Of a stretch of 64,000 nucleotides of DNA, positions 1-10,270 are shown piece after piece (positions within the stretch are counted from its first letter, which is position 1; each line of letters opens with the position of its first letter). Position numbers and translations under genes: made by a program. The DNA is taken from positions 9,163,191 to 9,227,190 of the forward strand of contig OZ025269.1 in NCBI GenBank assembly GCA_964019165.1, written 5' to 3'. The stretch is from Mastigias papua (Eukaryota > Cnidaria > Scyphozoa > Rhizostomeae > Mastigiidae). The notes under the pieces are model-generated. The model did not search any database, was not told the DNA's origin, and saw only the letters and a list, made by a program, of their open reading frames with translations.

Positions 1-1
1 T

Positions 2-2818
2 GGCTATACTGACGTGATAACTCACACAATCAATACTGGTAATACTGACCCCATACGGCAATACCCGAGGCGATTCCCATACGCTTATAGAGATGAAGTC
101 AACAGACAGATTTCTGACATGTTGGAACAGGGGGTTATCCAACAAAGTACTTCTCCATGGGCCTCCCCCATAGTTTTAGTAAAGAAGAAAGACGGTAACT
201 TTCGTTTTTGTGTGGACTACCGTAAATTAAACGCTGTGACGAAACGGGATGCTCACCCCCTCCCTAGAATTGATGACCTTTTAGATTCTCTCCAGGGATC
301 GACCATGTTCAGTACTCTAGATCTGAGATCTGGTTATTGGCAGATAGCTATGTCACCTGAAGATCGTGAAAAAACAGCCTTTATTACTCCTGAGGGGTTA
401 TGGGAATTTCTGAGAATGCCATTTGGTGTGTCTAATGGTTGTGCCACTTTCCAAAGGGCTATTCAAATTGTACTGTCTGGCCTTAAGTATGATACGTGTT
501 TGTGTTATTTTGACGACATAATAATTCCATCCATAAATTTACAGCAGCACTGTGAAAGGCTTGAGTTAGTTTTAGGTCGTTTTCAGCAACATAACCTTCG
601 TGTTAAAGCCTCTAAATGTTGTTTTGGCGCTGATAGAGTCACGTATTTAGGCCATGTCGTTTCATCTGCTGGGATTCACACGGATCCCCACAAAATTGAA
701 GCTGTTTCTGCTCTCGCTCCTCCCACCAATGTGCAACAAGTACGGTCATTCTTAGGTTTAGCAGGGTACTACCGTAATTTTATACCCAACTTTGCAGTCC
801 TGTCTGCCCCTCTTGTGCAGCTTACCAAGAAAGGTTCCTCTTTTTCCTGGACTGACTTGCAGGAGCAAGCCTTTCTGCAACTTAAATCCTTACTTTGTAG
901 CGCACCCATTCTCGCTTATCCTCAATTTGACAAACGCTTTTTCTTGCAGACGGATGCCTCTGATAAGGGACTGGGTGCTGTACTAACTCAATTAGATAAC
1001 TCTGGTCGAGAACACGTGATATCGTATGCTAGTCGTTCACTTTTAGACCGTGAGAAATGCTATTCTACCACTGAAAAAGAAGCTTTAGCCATCATCTTTG
1101 CCATTGATCATTATCGTGTATATCTACTGGGAAGAGAATTCACCTTGATTACTGATCATAGCGCCTTACAGTGGCTCCACTCTGTAGAGCCAAAGGGACG
1201 GCTTGCTAGGTGGGTTATGGCCCTTCAGGAATTCTCTTTTGTTGTTAAGCATCGCCCTGGTACCGCTAACCAAAACGCTGATGCTTTATCTCGCATGCCA
1301 TTGCCAACATCTAGTTGTCCCCCAGTTTCCTCTGACCCCCCTATTTCACCCTTAGCTACTTATGCCACTACCATGACTCCAGGCTACAATTTACAACAAG
1401 CCCAACAAGATGATCCATACATATCCACCATTATGGAGTTAAAACTAGCTGATATGCCCAAGCCCCCGTATTTTGTATGGGCTGGCACACCATCCTTGCG
1501 CGTATTTTGGCATTGTTGGGATGATCTTTATCTAGTTAATGGACTTCTTGTCAAAAACCTTTCTGCTAATCATTCCTTGCCACGCTATTCATTTGTCATA
1601 CCTGGCCACTTGGTCCAATCGGTCATGCAAGACCTTCATTGTAGTCCTTTTTCTGGTCATTTAGGACTCAAACGCACTCTTCTTAAGGCTAAAGAGCGGT
1701 ACTTTTGGCCGCATATGACTACTCAGTTACAAGATTTCGTCAAAAATTGTCAGGTCTGTGCACAAATTAAACTGGATCCTAACCACATAAAGGCTCCCTT
1801 GCAATCTATTACCGTTAATGAGCCATTTATATTTTGGGCAATGGACTATATGGGTCCCTTGCCTGAAACCACACAAGGGAACAAACATTTGCTGGTTATT
1901 ATGGATCATTTCACCAAATGGTGTGAGGTGTTTCCTACCAAAGACCAAAAAGCTAGGACTGTTGCTGAAATCCTAGTGTCAAAAGTTTTCAGTAGATTTG
2001 GGCCACCTACCGTTATCCACTCCGATCAGGGCAGAAATTTCGAAAGCAATTTGATGCATGAAATATGCTGCCTAATGGGCGTACATAAATCTCGCACATC
2101 AGCATACCACCCTCAGTGCGATGGTCTTGTTGAACGGCAAAATCGTACTTTGCAGGACATGCTTACCAGCTACGTCTCGAAACACCAACATGACTGGGAC
2201 TGTTGGGTGGATCTAGTTGCCTATGCCTACAATACTAGCACTCACGCGTCAACCGGTTATAGTCCCTACGAAATGGTTTTTGGTCGTCTTGCTAGAACCC
2301 CACTGGAGCTAGATCTGGGGTTACCCTTAAAAAACCCTTGCAGTCAACACGAATATGCTGCCTTGATCCGTCGTAATTTGCAGTCAGTCGCAGATGTAGC
2401 TAGAGAGAATTTAGCTCGCAGTAGACAAAAGTATAGCCAGCCAGGTAATGTAAAGAATAGTAACTGGACTCCTTTGCTCCCTGGCCAATCTGTATGGTTG
2501 CGTCGCCCTAAGGCTTGGAAATTTGGGGGGAGGTGGATTGGGCCATATAAAATTATTTCTCATCAAGGTGTCAACTACAAATTGCGTTCTAAAGCAGGGA
2601 AAGACATCGTGGTGCACCACAATCAGGTAAAATCTTGCACAATCCCATTCAACAAGGGGGAACCACATTGTCCAGTCCGGGAAGCAGAGGAAATAGAGCT
2701 CATTACCATGCCCAGGGAGGAAGTACCAGAAAATCAAACCGGCCCTCTACATCGACCACCTAGATTGAGGCAAAATATAAACCCCCCTTTGCGGTTTGGA
2801 GACTTCGTAACCCACTAG
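2..2818 (+). CDS. Ty3/gypsy retrotransposon pol, 5'-truncated by the window edge
   Basis: The frame is open from the first bases, so the true start lies upstream; position 14 is only a GTG codon. Counting from there, the reverse transcriptase has TLDL (Asp103) and a YFDD box (residues 165-168). RNase H follows with LQTDAS and TDHSAL, then an integrase with an HHCC zinc finger and a DDE core (MDYMGP, HSDQGRNF, GLVERQ). The tail has a GPF/Y-like WIGPYKI module. The ORF has no internal stop over about 935 codons, so this copy is relatively young. It stops 17 bases before an LTR preceded by a polypurine run. The role is copying and integration of the element. Protease and gag must lie left of the window. 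Confidence 0.95.
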   Translation, partial: GYTDVITHTINTGNTDPIRQYPRRFPYAYRDEVNRQISDMLEQGVIQQSTSPWASPIVLVKKKDGNFRFCVDYRKLNAVTKRDAHPLPRIDDLLDSLQGSTMFSTLDLRSGYWQIAMSPEDREKTAFITPEGLWEFLRMPFGVSNGCATFQRAIQIVLSGLKYDTCLCYFDDIIIPSINLQQHCERLELVLGRFQQHNLRVKASKCCFGADRVTYLGHVVSSAGIHTDPHKIEAVSALAPPTNVQQVRSFLGLAGYYRNFIPNFAVLSAPLVQLTKKGSSFSWTDLQEQAFLQLKSLLCSAPILAYPQFDKRFFLQTDASDKGLGAVLTQLDNSGREHVISYASRSLLDREKCYSTTEKEALAIIFAIDHYRVYLLGREFTLITDHSALQWLHSVEPKGRLARWVMALQEFSFVVKHRPGTANQNADALSRMPLPTSSCPPVSSDPPISPLATYATTMTPGYNLQQAQQDDPYISTIMELKLADMPKPPYFVWAGTPSLRVFWHCWDDLYLVNGLLVKNLSANHSLPRYSFVIPGHLVQSVMQDLHCSPFSGHLGLKRTLLKAKERYFWPHMTTQLQDFVKNCQVCAQIKLDPNHIKAPLQSITVNEPFIFWAMDYMGPLPETTQGNKHLLVIMDHFTKWCEVFPTKDQKARTVAEILVSKVFSRFGPPTVIHSDQGRNFESNLMHEICCLMGVHKSRTSAYHPQCDGLVERQNRTLQDMLTSYVSKHQHDWDCWVDLVAYAYNTSTHASTGYSPYEMVFGRLARTPLELDLGLPLKNPCSQHEYAALIRRNLQSVADVARENLARSRQKYSQPGNVKNSNWTPLLPGQSVWLRRPKAWKFGGRWIGPYKIISHQGVNYKLRSKAGKDIVVHHNQVKSCTIPFNKGEPHCPVREAEEIELITMPREEVPENQTGPLHRPPRLRQNINPPLRFGDFVTH

Positions 2819-2835
2819 ATTTAATGGGGGGATGG

Positions 2836-3003
2836 TGTTGTGATTGGCATAGCGGCAACCCTTTATATATATATTGGAATGCAGCCAACAGAAGCTCCTT
2901 AACAAACGTTGTTACACTTTTTAGTTAGTTGTAGTTGTTTGAGATGAAATAAAGACGTTGCCATTAACTGAGTCTTTCTCTGAGAACCCTTTAAATCGCA
3001 ACA
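2836..3003 (+). repeat. 3' LTR of the Ty3/gypsy element
   Basis: The segment starts TGTTG and ends CAACA, a perfect 5-bp inverted terminus. It directly follows a purine tract (AATGGGGGGATGG, 2823-2835). It holds a TATA-like run (TTTATATATATAT) and an AATAAA signal near 2948. At 168 bp it is a short LTR. The 5' LTR is off the window, so the target duplication cannot be checked. Confidence 0.85.
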
Positions 3004-4117
3004 CTACTATAACTAAACATATCGTGTGACAGTGATGCAATACATATAATGGCAATCATTATCCTTAGAAGAATGGTCTATTCTCCTTGTATACATGCCA
3101 GCTACACGATAGACAGTGTTTAGTACTATCGACTTCCTGGGACCCATGGAGATTCTGCTAACACACTACGCATCGGTAACTGAAGCTAAAAGGAAGCAAA
3201 CAACAACAAAGTGGAGGTCCTTATCCAACACCGAGATTAGATTTATGTACCGTGCAGTTATGTCGAACCAAATCAATTCTCAGACTTTAGGCTTTTCAGA
3301 TACAGTATGCAAGTAACTGATTCGACTCAAGTAATGATTTGTAGACTAGTCATGAGAGTCCCTCACTGGCAACAACAAAATGCAAACAGTGTCCTACATA
3401 TACAAGCGACTCTCAAGTCATCCTGCCTAAACGCAGACACAATAGCTCTTAACTATGGTTCTAACTTAAATATAGACCAGAAGCCCCTCGTATCAAAATT
3501 AACAGTATAACATAGTGCAATATTTATATACTTATTCCACCTCATACATTCGTTTAAAGCTAGGTGTGTCGCTACGCATGGCTCACTGCTCTTGTAGGCC
3601 GAGAAGGTAATTCCTGTTACCTATATTCGCTCACCTTTTAAGCTTTCTTCACCAACAATGCGCTCGTCTGTCTTCGCACTTTAATCCAAAAGCATCTAAC
3701 GACCATTTAGAAATAGGAACTTGGCATTGATTTCAGTAAACAACTCGTATTTGATGAACTCGCATGAAATCTCTTGTATGTTGTTCTGGTTCTAGATGCC
3801 TGTTAGCAATTTTTTATCATCGTGTGCAGTTTACTGGCTAGAATGCACCCAAAGACATAACGGATGTCCGATAAAATGATGAGTTAAAGACAAAAGATAT
3901 TCCGAGCCCCGTTGGTCTGTAGAATACTCAATTTGAACGGGACTCAAAGCGTCCATGAGAAATTTACTGGCTGCACGTGACTACAGAAATCGCTTAGTAT
4001 CCAATCATCTTTTTATTGTTGTTGTTGATGGTATTCAGACGTGCTTGGAATTACTCCCTAATTTTTCCGATAAATCTTCATATCATCTCTAAATTAGAAC
4101 GAAAAAAGCTATAGCCA
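3004..4117. other. No gene seen; one copy of a dispersed repeat
   Basis: There are only short ORFs without recognisable motifs. Roughly 3780-3975, read on the - strand, resembles 10825-10920 on the + strand. The shared text includes a CAGYCAGTAAATTTCTC block, a GACCAA-GGGGCTCGGAATAT block and a GAGTATTCTA block. The family is unidentified. Confidence 0.5.
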
Positions 4118-4873
4118 ATGGAAGCTATAACGATCCTCCAAGCGTTGAAACATCTTAAAGCCCAAATGAAAGGCCAGAACTTGGAAAATGTGGTAGCACA
4201 TTGCCGAAGGATTACGAATGGGACAGGCCTACAGTACTGGATATTATCGAAGCTGCCAAAAAAACCTGATTAATCAAAGCTGGTAAGGATAACCTCAGTA
4301 TCACGGACAAATGGCACGAGCTCTTGGAAAGCCCATCCAAATCTGGAGACGTAGATGTCAAGGATCAACCTTTTGAGGGTGAGACTAACTTCGACTCTGA
4401 TTATGTGGATTTCAAAAAATACATGCACGCGGAGGTTCCGTCGTTAAAAGTATGCACGCGGAGGTTCTGTCGTTAAAAGCGCTTTGTCCCAAAGAAAAAT
4501 TGCTGAATCCGAGAAAAATCTGAAATCATCAGTTGATTACGAGAAAAATTTCATACTGAGTTTACAAGATATAATAGTCTCTCTTGAAAGACAGTTGGAA
4601 CAAAAACAGGAAATAATTGAGAAACTGCTGGAGGAGAAAGAGTATTCTTGGCCTAACCAGACTGATTCAAAAGCTCTCAAGGGACAAGCATCTGCAAGAG
4701 CACTTGAAAACGAACAGAATAGCGAAGTTCCTCACTCAATGGCCAGAAGCAAACAACAGAAAGGTAAGAAACCCTCTGTGAATTTAAGTACAAGTAATAG
4801 TAATGATGATGAACATACACCCGAGTATATAAGGAAAACTGCACCAGAGGAATCCAAACAAAGAAACAGATAA
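4118..4873 (+). pseudogene. LINE ORF1, N-terminal part with coiled coil
   Basis: An ATG at 4118 opens a short frame that stops by 4271. The frame then shifts and continues as a Lys/Glu-rich sequence. At 4484-4873 the peptide is strongly heptad-like (LQDIIVSLERQLEQKQ), as expected for the trimerising coiled coil of LINE ORF1 proteins. A 29-bp tandem duplication (4423-4451 and 4452-4480) breaks the frame just before this segment. It is followed by a low-complexity Ser/Asn/Glu linker that leads to the esterase-like part. Confidence 0.6.
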
Positions 4874-4987
4874 ACAGCCAAGAGAAAGAGCAACAAGAAG
4901 TCAAACAACGCCAGATCTAATGAAAGCGAAAGCAACGTCACTGGACATTATGAGATAGGAAACACTGGAAAAAGGAGATTAGATGTC

Positions 4988-5464
4988 TTGATCGTAGGTG
5001 ACTCACAGCTCAGGGAAGTGGGCGCTGAGAGGATGTCCAATGACCATCATTCTGTTGAGAACATATTTAAGCCTGGAATGAAAATAAAGGAAGCAATACA
5101 ACAAACTCGTAAAACAAACAATGATGTGATTACTGTGCATGCATCGACAAACAATGTATCAAAGATGACCCCTCAGGAAATGTGTACAGAAGTGGTAGAA
5201 ACATTAGATGAAATACAGAAAAATAATCCAAGATCAAAGACTGAATTTCCAGCAGCGTTTAAGAGGACTGATTCACATGAACTAAATGCCAAGATCACCC
5301 AGTTAAATGATCTTCTTGAAGAAGAACTACCACAAAAAGGTTTTGACATGATTGAAAATAGTAACATCTTATTTAGTAACCTCAAAAAAGACGGACTGTA
5401 TTTAAATGAGGGAGGTGTGAGGAAATTTGCGGGGAATCTAATTAAGTTTATAAAGTATTGCTAG
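4988..5464 (+). pseudogene. LINE ORF1 SGNH/GDSL esterase-like domain
   Basis: The block IVGDSQLREV carries the nucleophile motif GDS. Further on, VHASTNNVS corresponds to the usual HxGTNN block, and LKKDGLYLNEGG to the usual DGLHLN block. The catalytic His is therefore Tyr here, and the Gly of GTNN is Ser, so the esterase is probably inactive. The 158-residue length fits the domain. It ends about 60 bp before the first recognisable endonuclease residues of ORF2, as in CR1-type elements. Confidence 0.7.
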
Positions 5465-5524
5465 TGGGGTCTTAGCCCTGGGTGTTCAACTCACAAAAGC
5501 AAGGTAAATCAACTAAGGAAGAGA

Positions 5525-7480
5525 AATGGTCTTAAAATCGCCTTCCTAAATATTGTATCCCTCAAGAGATATAGAAATGAACTCAACGTCATTCTACACA
5601 AGAATGATATTGACGTTACTCTTAAGTCCCTAATTGCCGCCCCCCCGCTAATTAATTTTGAAAATTTTTCCACCCCCCCCGCTCTTATTAGGACCCCCAG
5701 GCAATTATTTTAAACATATTTTGCATTGTCACTTGACTGTTAGAATTTTGTAACAATTATCGTCCTTAATAACGGAAAAAGCTACAAAGATGTATCTTCA
5801 AAGGGGAGACATTTCTAAGCATAGCGCAATGTAAGTCAGTTTGACGTGGCCTGAAACCATTTAGTACATATGATAGTCCATGCGATGCAACTATTCTAAT
5901 ACATGATGGAAGACAACTATGAGTCAAGCAGAAGAAACTTTTTTCGTCAGTTGGAGAAGTATACATTGGCAGAGAAGCAAAAGCTCGGGAATGCGTTGAA
6001 ATGTTTAAAAAAGAATCGATACGATGCCATACGCAAAAAGTTCACACCACAGGATATTGGGAATTTATGTTACACTTTCATAGCTACATAATTGTTCTAT
6101 TGATATTGTTCAAACTGATTTTCCATTATTGGTTGCTTATCACACTGAAATATTGAAGCCATAGTTGTTGAGGAAATTTGCTCCGCAAATGGAAAAGACA
6201 TACCAGCTTAGAGTACTTTTTAAAATCTATTTATTAACATGAATGCACAGAAGCAGCCCCCCGCTAAGTCCGACACCCATTTATTGAAGTTTCCAAACAA
6301 TTCCAACCCCCCCCCCGCTAATTCCGACCCTCCGTTAATTGAATTTTTCAAACAATTCCAACCCCCCCCCCGCTAATTCCGACCCCCCCGGCAATTAGGC
6401 ACTTAAGAGTATGGGTCTTTGTGAAACGAGGCTGGGAAAGAAGATTGAAGATCATGAACTGTCTGTTCAGGGGTACAAGATCTTCCGCAATGATCAGGAT
6501 TCAAAAGGTCGTGGGGTCGCAATATATGTTAAGGATTCTTTACCTGTACCTACAATCAAGATAAGGAGCGTTAAACTGGAGCTTCCCTCTTTAGAAATTA
6601 AACCAACAAATGCGAGGTCTTTCTTCTTAGTATGTTGGTACAGACCACCGACCTCTTCGGTGGATGAAACTGCATTTGAAAACCTCAGAGAGACTCTGGG
6701 TATGCTCGATAAGGAAGGTAAGGAGATAATTTCTGTTGGTGAAACAAACTGTGACTTTAAGGATAAAAAAAATGCTAATGCAAACAAGCTCAAATTTGTT
6801 TACTCAGAATATCAAATGGAACAATTAATGGAGACCTATACCAGAGTTGCAGTAACTGCAGCACCAAATGGGGAAAAGAGAATTAGCATATCACTCATAG
6901 ATCATTTATCTACCTCGAATCCAAAATATATTCTTAAAACTGGTATCCTTGACACAGGGATGTTTGACCACTATTTGGTTTATGGCATAAGGAAAGTCAA
7001 TGCCTGGCGGTATAAAAGAGAAAATAAGAATCCTACAACTATCGAATTTCGAAATATGCTTTGTTTCTATAGGATTTACAATAAATAGGTTGGGAAACCA
7101 TCCTTGATCCTCTAACGGACGATCCATGTGGCATGGCAGACACTTTTCAGGAAATATTTGAATCAACTCTGGATTTTCATGCTCCGGTTAAAAAGAAAAG
7201 TGCACGAGCGGAATTCGCTCCTTGGTTAATCCCCAGGCTTCGGAAACGTATGATGACTAGGGATAGACTTAGAAAAATGGCAACAAAGAATCCTGAATTG
7301 TGGACTGCTTATGCCCAACAGCGTAATAATGTAACAATAGAAGTTAGGAAGGCTATAGATGATTATTACAAGGTTTTAGTTGAGAAAAACAAAGGGGATC
7401 CAAAAAATGTGGAAGACAATTAATAGGGTTCTGGAAAAGAATGTTAAATCCACAACCTTTTCTTGTATTGAATACAGTGG
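5525..7480 (+). pseudogene. LINE ORF2 apurinic-like endonuclease and linker, interrupted
   Basis: The reading starts with KIAFLNIVSLKRYRNEL at about 5540. It is cut at 5617 by a TA-flanked element and resumes at 6411 with MGLCETRLG. Typical endonuclease blocks follow: CETRL, RGVAIYVKDSL, CWYRPPTS and SLIDHLST; the usual GDFN block reads GETNCDF. A frameshift near 7085 separates the endonuclease from the linker at 7133-7423 (HAPVKKKSAR, APWLIPRLRKRM). A second shift near 7400 leads into KTINRVLEKN, which ends at the solo-LTR insertion at 7481. Confidence 0.8.
5619..6409. mobile_element. TA-flanked DNA element with terminal inverted repeats
   Basis: The ends read CTCTTAAGTCCCTAATTGCC and, reverse-complemented, CTCTTAAGTGCCTAATTGCC. 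Both are bordered by TA (5617-5618, 6410-6411). Removing the element and one TA rejoins the LINE reading frame without gain or loss (IDV|MGLCETRL), which fixes the boundaries. TA duplication is the mark of Tc1/mariner-type elements. The interior holds poly-C blocks with GCTAATTCCGA repeated near the right end, and one short unrecognised ORF (5903-6091, Lys-rich). No complete transposase is present. Confidence 0.8.
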
Positions 7481-8696
7481 TGTTATAATACTAGTTTTAT
7501 TTTTGTCTTTGATTTCATCATGTTAAGTAACGTTGGTTCTCTGTTCAAATGTGTTCCGTTTTTTGTTACCCCGTCATCATAATTCTAAGTGTTGCATCAT
7601 CTTCATCTCATACTGTTAATGTCATCATGCCGCTTTACTTGTCTGTGACGTATTGTCTAATCTTAGTATACTATCGTTTGTTGTGTTGTGTTACCATGCC
7701 ATTGCATTGCCCCCTTAGTCCGCCATATGTTATAATTATTTTGTTACGTCATGTGTGTTAATATAAATAAGACATGTAATGTTCTGTGTAGTCAGTCGTT
7801 ATGTGAAGTCGTCGTTAGCAGTTGTCGTAGTGGAGTTAAAGTCAAAGTCGTTGTCGCGTTGCTGTTTCTGGGAATTTATCGTTAGCTATCAAGATTGTTG
7901 GAGAGTCGCAGTCAGTTATTGTTACATTACAGTCGCCGTCAGTGAAAGTTACTGTAATACTTTAAAGGAAGAAACTGTCGCGGGAAGAAACTGTCGCGGG
8001 AATTAACTGTCGCGAGATAAATCTCGCGACTTTCGCGACAGTTTCTTCCGCGAAAGATCGCTTTTGGCCCTTTGGCAACAGTTAATTCCCGCGACTTTTA
8101 AATTTTTCAGGGATATTTCAACACAATTTTGAATTTTTTTAAAAATTGTGTAGGTCCGTCAGGTACAAAACACGAACTTCAAAGACAATTTTTGAAAGCA
8201 ACGTGTCTCTTTTGTCGTGTCTGAATCCATCAGAGTTACATTTCTATACCAAAAATAATTGTGGAAATAACATATGACACACCATAGTTGCTTCCATTGG
8301 AGAAATAAAGCACACATAAGATTAAACACACATATTATAATAGAACTAGTTCAACGATCAGTGAGCTCACACATTTTTAATTGTCGGAAAGTTTTATTTG
8401 GTTTTGTTTAAGATTCGGCTTTCGTGGAAAGAAGAAACCAAAAAATGTTACTCATCCAGCAATTCGCGACAGGTAATTCCCGCGACAATTTATACACAAA
8501 AAATTCAAATCATTCGCGACTTTTCGCGACAGTTTCTTCCCGCGACAGTTTCTTCCCGCGACAGTTTCTTCCCGCGACAGTTTCTTCCTTTGAAGGATTA
8601 GAGACATTTATCGCTACAAAGGAACTTGAGTACTTTTTTGACTTATTTCTATTATTTCTCTTACATTTGTACGCTGTAAAATCTTTTTAGTTTACA
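7481..8696 (+). mobile_element. Solo LTR inserted in the LINE
   Basis: It begins TGTTATAATAC and ends TTTACA, with the direct repeat GTGG on both sides (7477-7480, 8697-8700). LINE coding resumes on the right with LTKECDVLESLNRG. A TATA-like AATATAAATAAG at about 7760-7771 precedes a likely transcript start. No coding region or second LTR is seen, so it is a recombined LTR. It is itself enlarged by a miniature element at 7964-8591. Confidence 0.65.
7964..8591. mobile_element. Miniature element with 16-bp subterminal tandem repeats
   Basis: Both ends are inverted copies of AAAGGAAGAAACTG followed by tandem copies of the 16-mer GGAAGAAACTGTCGCG: two and part of a third on the left, four on the right. 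Next to the left array is a GC-rich hairpin (GTCGCGAGATAAATCTCGCGAC region). Tandem subterminal repeats of this kind are typical transposase-binding arrays in non-autonomous elements. It has no coding capacity. The target duplication is not clear, so the superfamily is open. Confidence 0.65.
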
Positions 8697-8701
8697 GTGG
8701 C

Positions 8702-10126
8702 CAAAGCTTACAAAAGAGTGTGATGTGCTCGAGTCTTTAAATCGTGGCTTTGTTTCAGCTGGGTAGAATCTAGCGAGACAGATAGATGCAAAGCCCGAAG
8801 ATGATTTTCTTAAGCACATCACACCTGTAAGAGATCAAATGGAATTTAAGGCCATTGATGAGGGGTATATTTTGAATGCAATTAGCCGATTAGAAAAAAG
8901 GAAAGCATCAGGTCCGAATAAAGTGTCTGTCACACTTGTACAAGATGCTGCTAAATCTATTTTTATCCACTAGCGCTAATTTACAACTCATCTCTCAAAA
9001 ATGGAGTCTTCCCAGAAATTTTGAAAGTAGCAAAAGTTACCCCGATTTATAAGTCAGGTGCGAGAACTGATTTAAACAATTATAGGCCGATATCGGTGAG
9101 ATCTGTTTTCTTGAGGATGCTGGAAAGAAACTCACATGATCAACTTTTTGAATTTTTACAAACAACTAATACTATAAGAAACAATCAGGCTGCTTTTCGC
9201 AAGCTCTATTCAACAACGACCTCGCTTATTGCCAGCACTCATTACTGGTATGAGAACATTGATAATAGCAAAATTAACCTTACCATATTTCTGGACCTAA
9301 AACAGGCTTTCGATAGCGTAGGTCATACCGTACTTATACAAAAAACTGCAAAAGTATGGGGTAAAAGACCGAGCACGAGAATGGTTTGATTCCTACCTTT
9401 CAAGTAGACAGCAATTTTGTTCCTTAAATGGTGTAAAAACTAAGCCTAGAAAAGTCCCATGCGGGATTCCTCAGGGATCTTGCTTAGGTCCCCTCCTATT
9501 TATAATATACTCAAATGACATCAAAAATGCTTACAATCCTCTCATGCTAACATCTATGCTGACGGCACAGCTATCACAATCGCCTCAAATGATGTTGGGA
9601 AGATGATTGAGGATGCACGTAAGGAGCTAGCAAATATTACGGAATGGATGAGGGTTAATAAACTCAGTCCTAATCCCCAAAAGACCGAATTTATGATCAT
9701 AGGGTACCCACTCAGCACAAGAAAACCGGACCTTCCAGAGACACTTGAGCTCAATGGCTCAGAGATAAAAAGGGTGGAAAAAACCAAATATCTAGGAATT
9801 ATCATTGATGAAAACTTGGATTGGGATGAGCAGTTTAAGCAAATTAGAAGCAAAATAAAAACTGGTCTAATGAGCCTAAAGCGACTTAAAAACATTCTGC
9901 CGCAGAGTCAACTCTGCTCTGTTTATCATGGTTTTGTTGAAAGTCAGTTGCGATATGGTGATATTGTTTGGGGTAGCTTGAACAAAACAAAGAAAATAGC
10001 TCTCCAATGTCTTCAAAATCGAGCTTGCAACCCCTGAAGGCTTGGAATGATATACCTGCTGCACTACGTGAGTTACCTACCCTAAACAGTTTCAAAAAAC
10101 AACTGAAAACATATTTGAAGGGCTAG
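8702..10126 (+). pseudogene. LINE ORF2 reverse transcriptase, multiple lesions
   Basis: The order is SLEKRKASGPNKVS-like block (8886-8925), KVAKVTPIYKSG (about 9024), NYRPISV, FLDLKQAFDSV (first catalytic Asp), CGIPQGSCLGP (about 9460), NIYADGTAITIA (9552-9590) and VEKTKYLGIIIDE. The YADD box reads YADG (codon GGC at 9564-9566), which removes a metal-binding Asp. Frames change near 8970, 9355 and 9545. After QNRAC at about 10028 the sequence jumps to LKAWNDIPAALREL, so roughly 80 codons are missing. It ends at TAG 10124-10126. Confidence 0.85.
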
Positions 10127-10270
10127 ACTCAGAAGTTAAAACAGGAATACCTGGAAGATCAGCACTCGTTTATAGGGTAAAGGTTTTATTTCGCTAAGAT
10201 ATGTAATAATGATTTAGTTAGCTGTAGGTATACTTCGTGTTAAAATAAATATTATTATTATTATTATTTT

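Larger units (their letters stand above)
4118..10270 (+). mobile_element. Degenerate CR1/L2-like LINE with nested insertions
   Basis: Pieces in collinear order are ORF1 (coiled coil, then SGNH-esterase-like domain), ORF2 endonuclease, reverse transcriptase, and a C-terminal thumb-like end at 10126, followed by an (ATT)n tail at about 10250-10268. An ORF1 esterase domain is known in CR1/L2-type LINEs. The copy is dead. It carries a TA-flanked element at 5619-6409, a solo LTR at 7481-8696, several frameshifts, a YADD-to-YADG change at 9564-9566, and an internal deletion near 10030. The boundaries are approximate at the 5' end. Confidence 0.85.
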
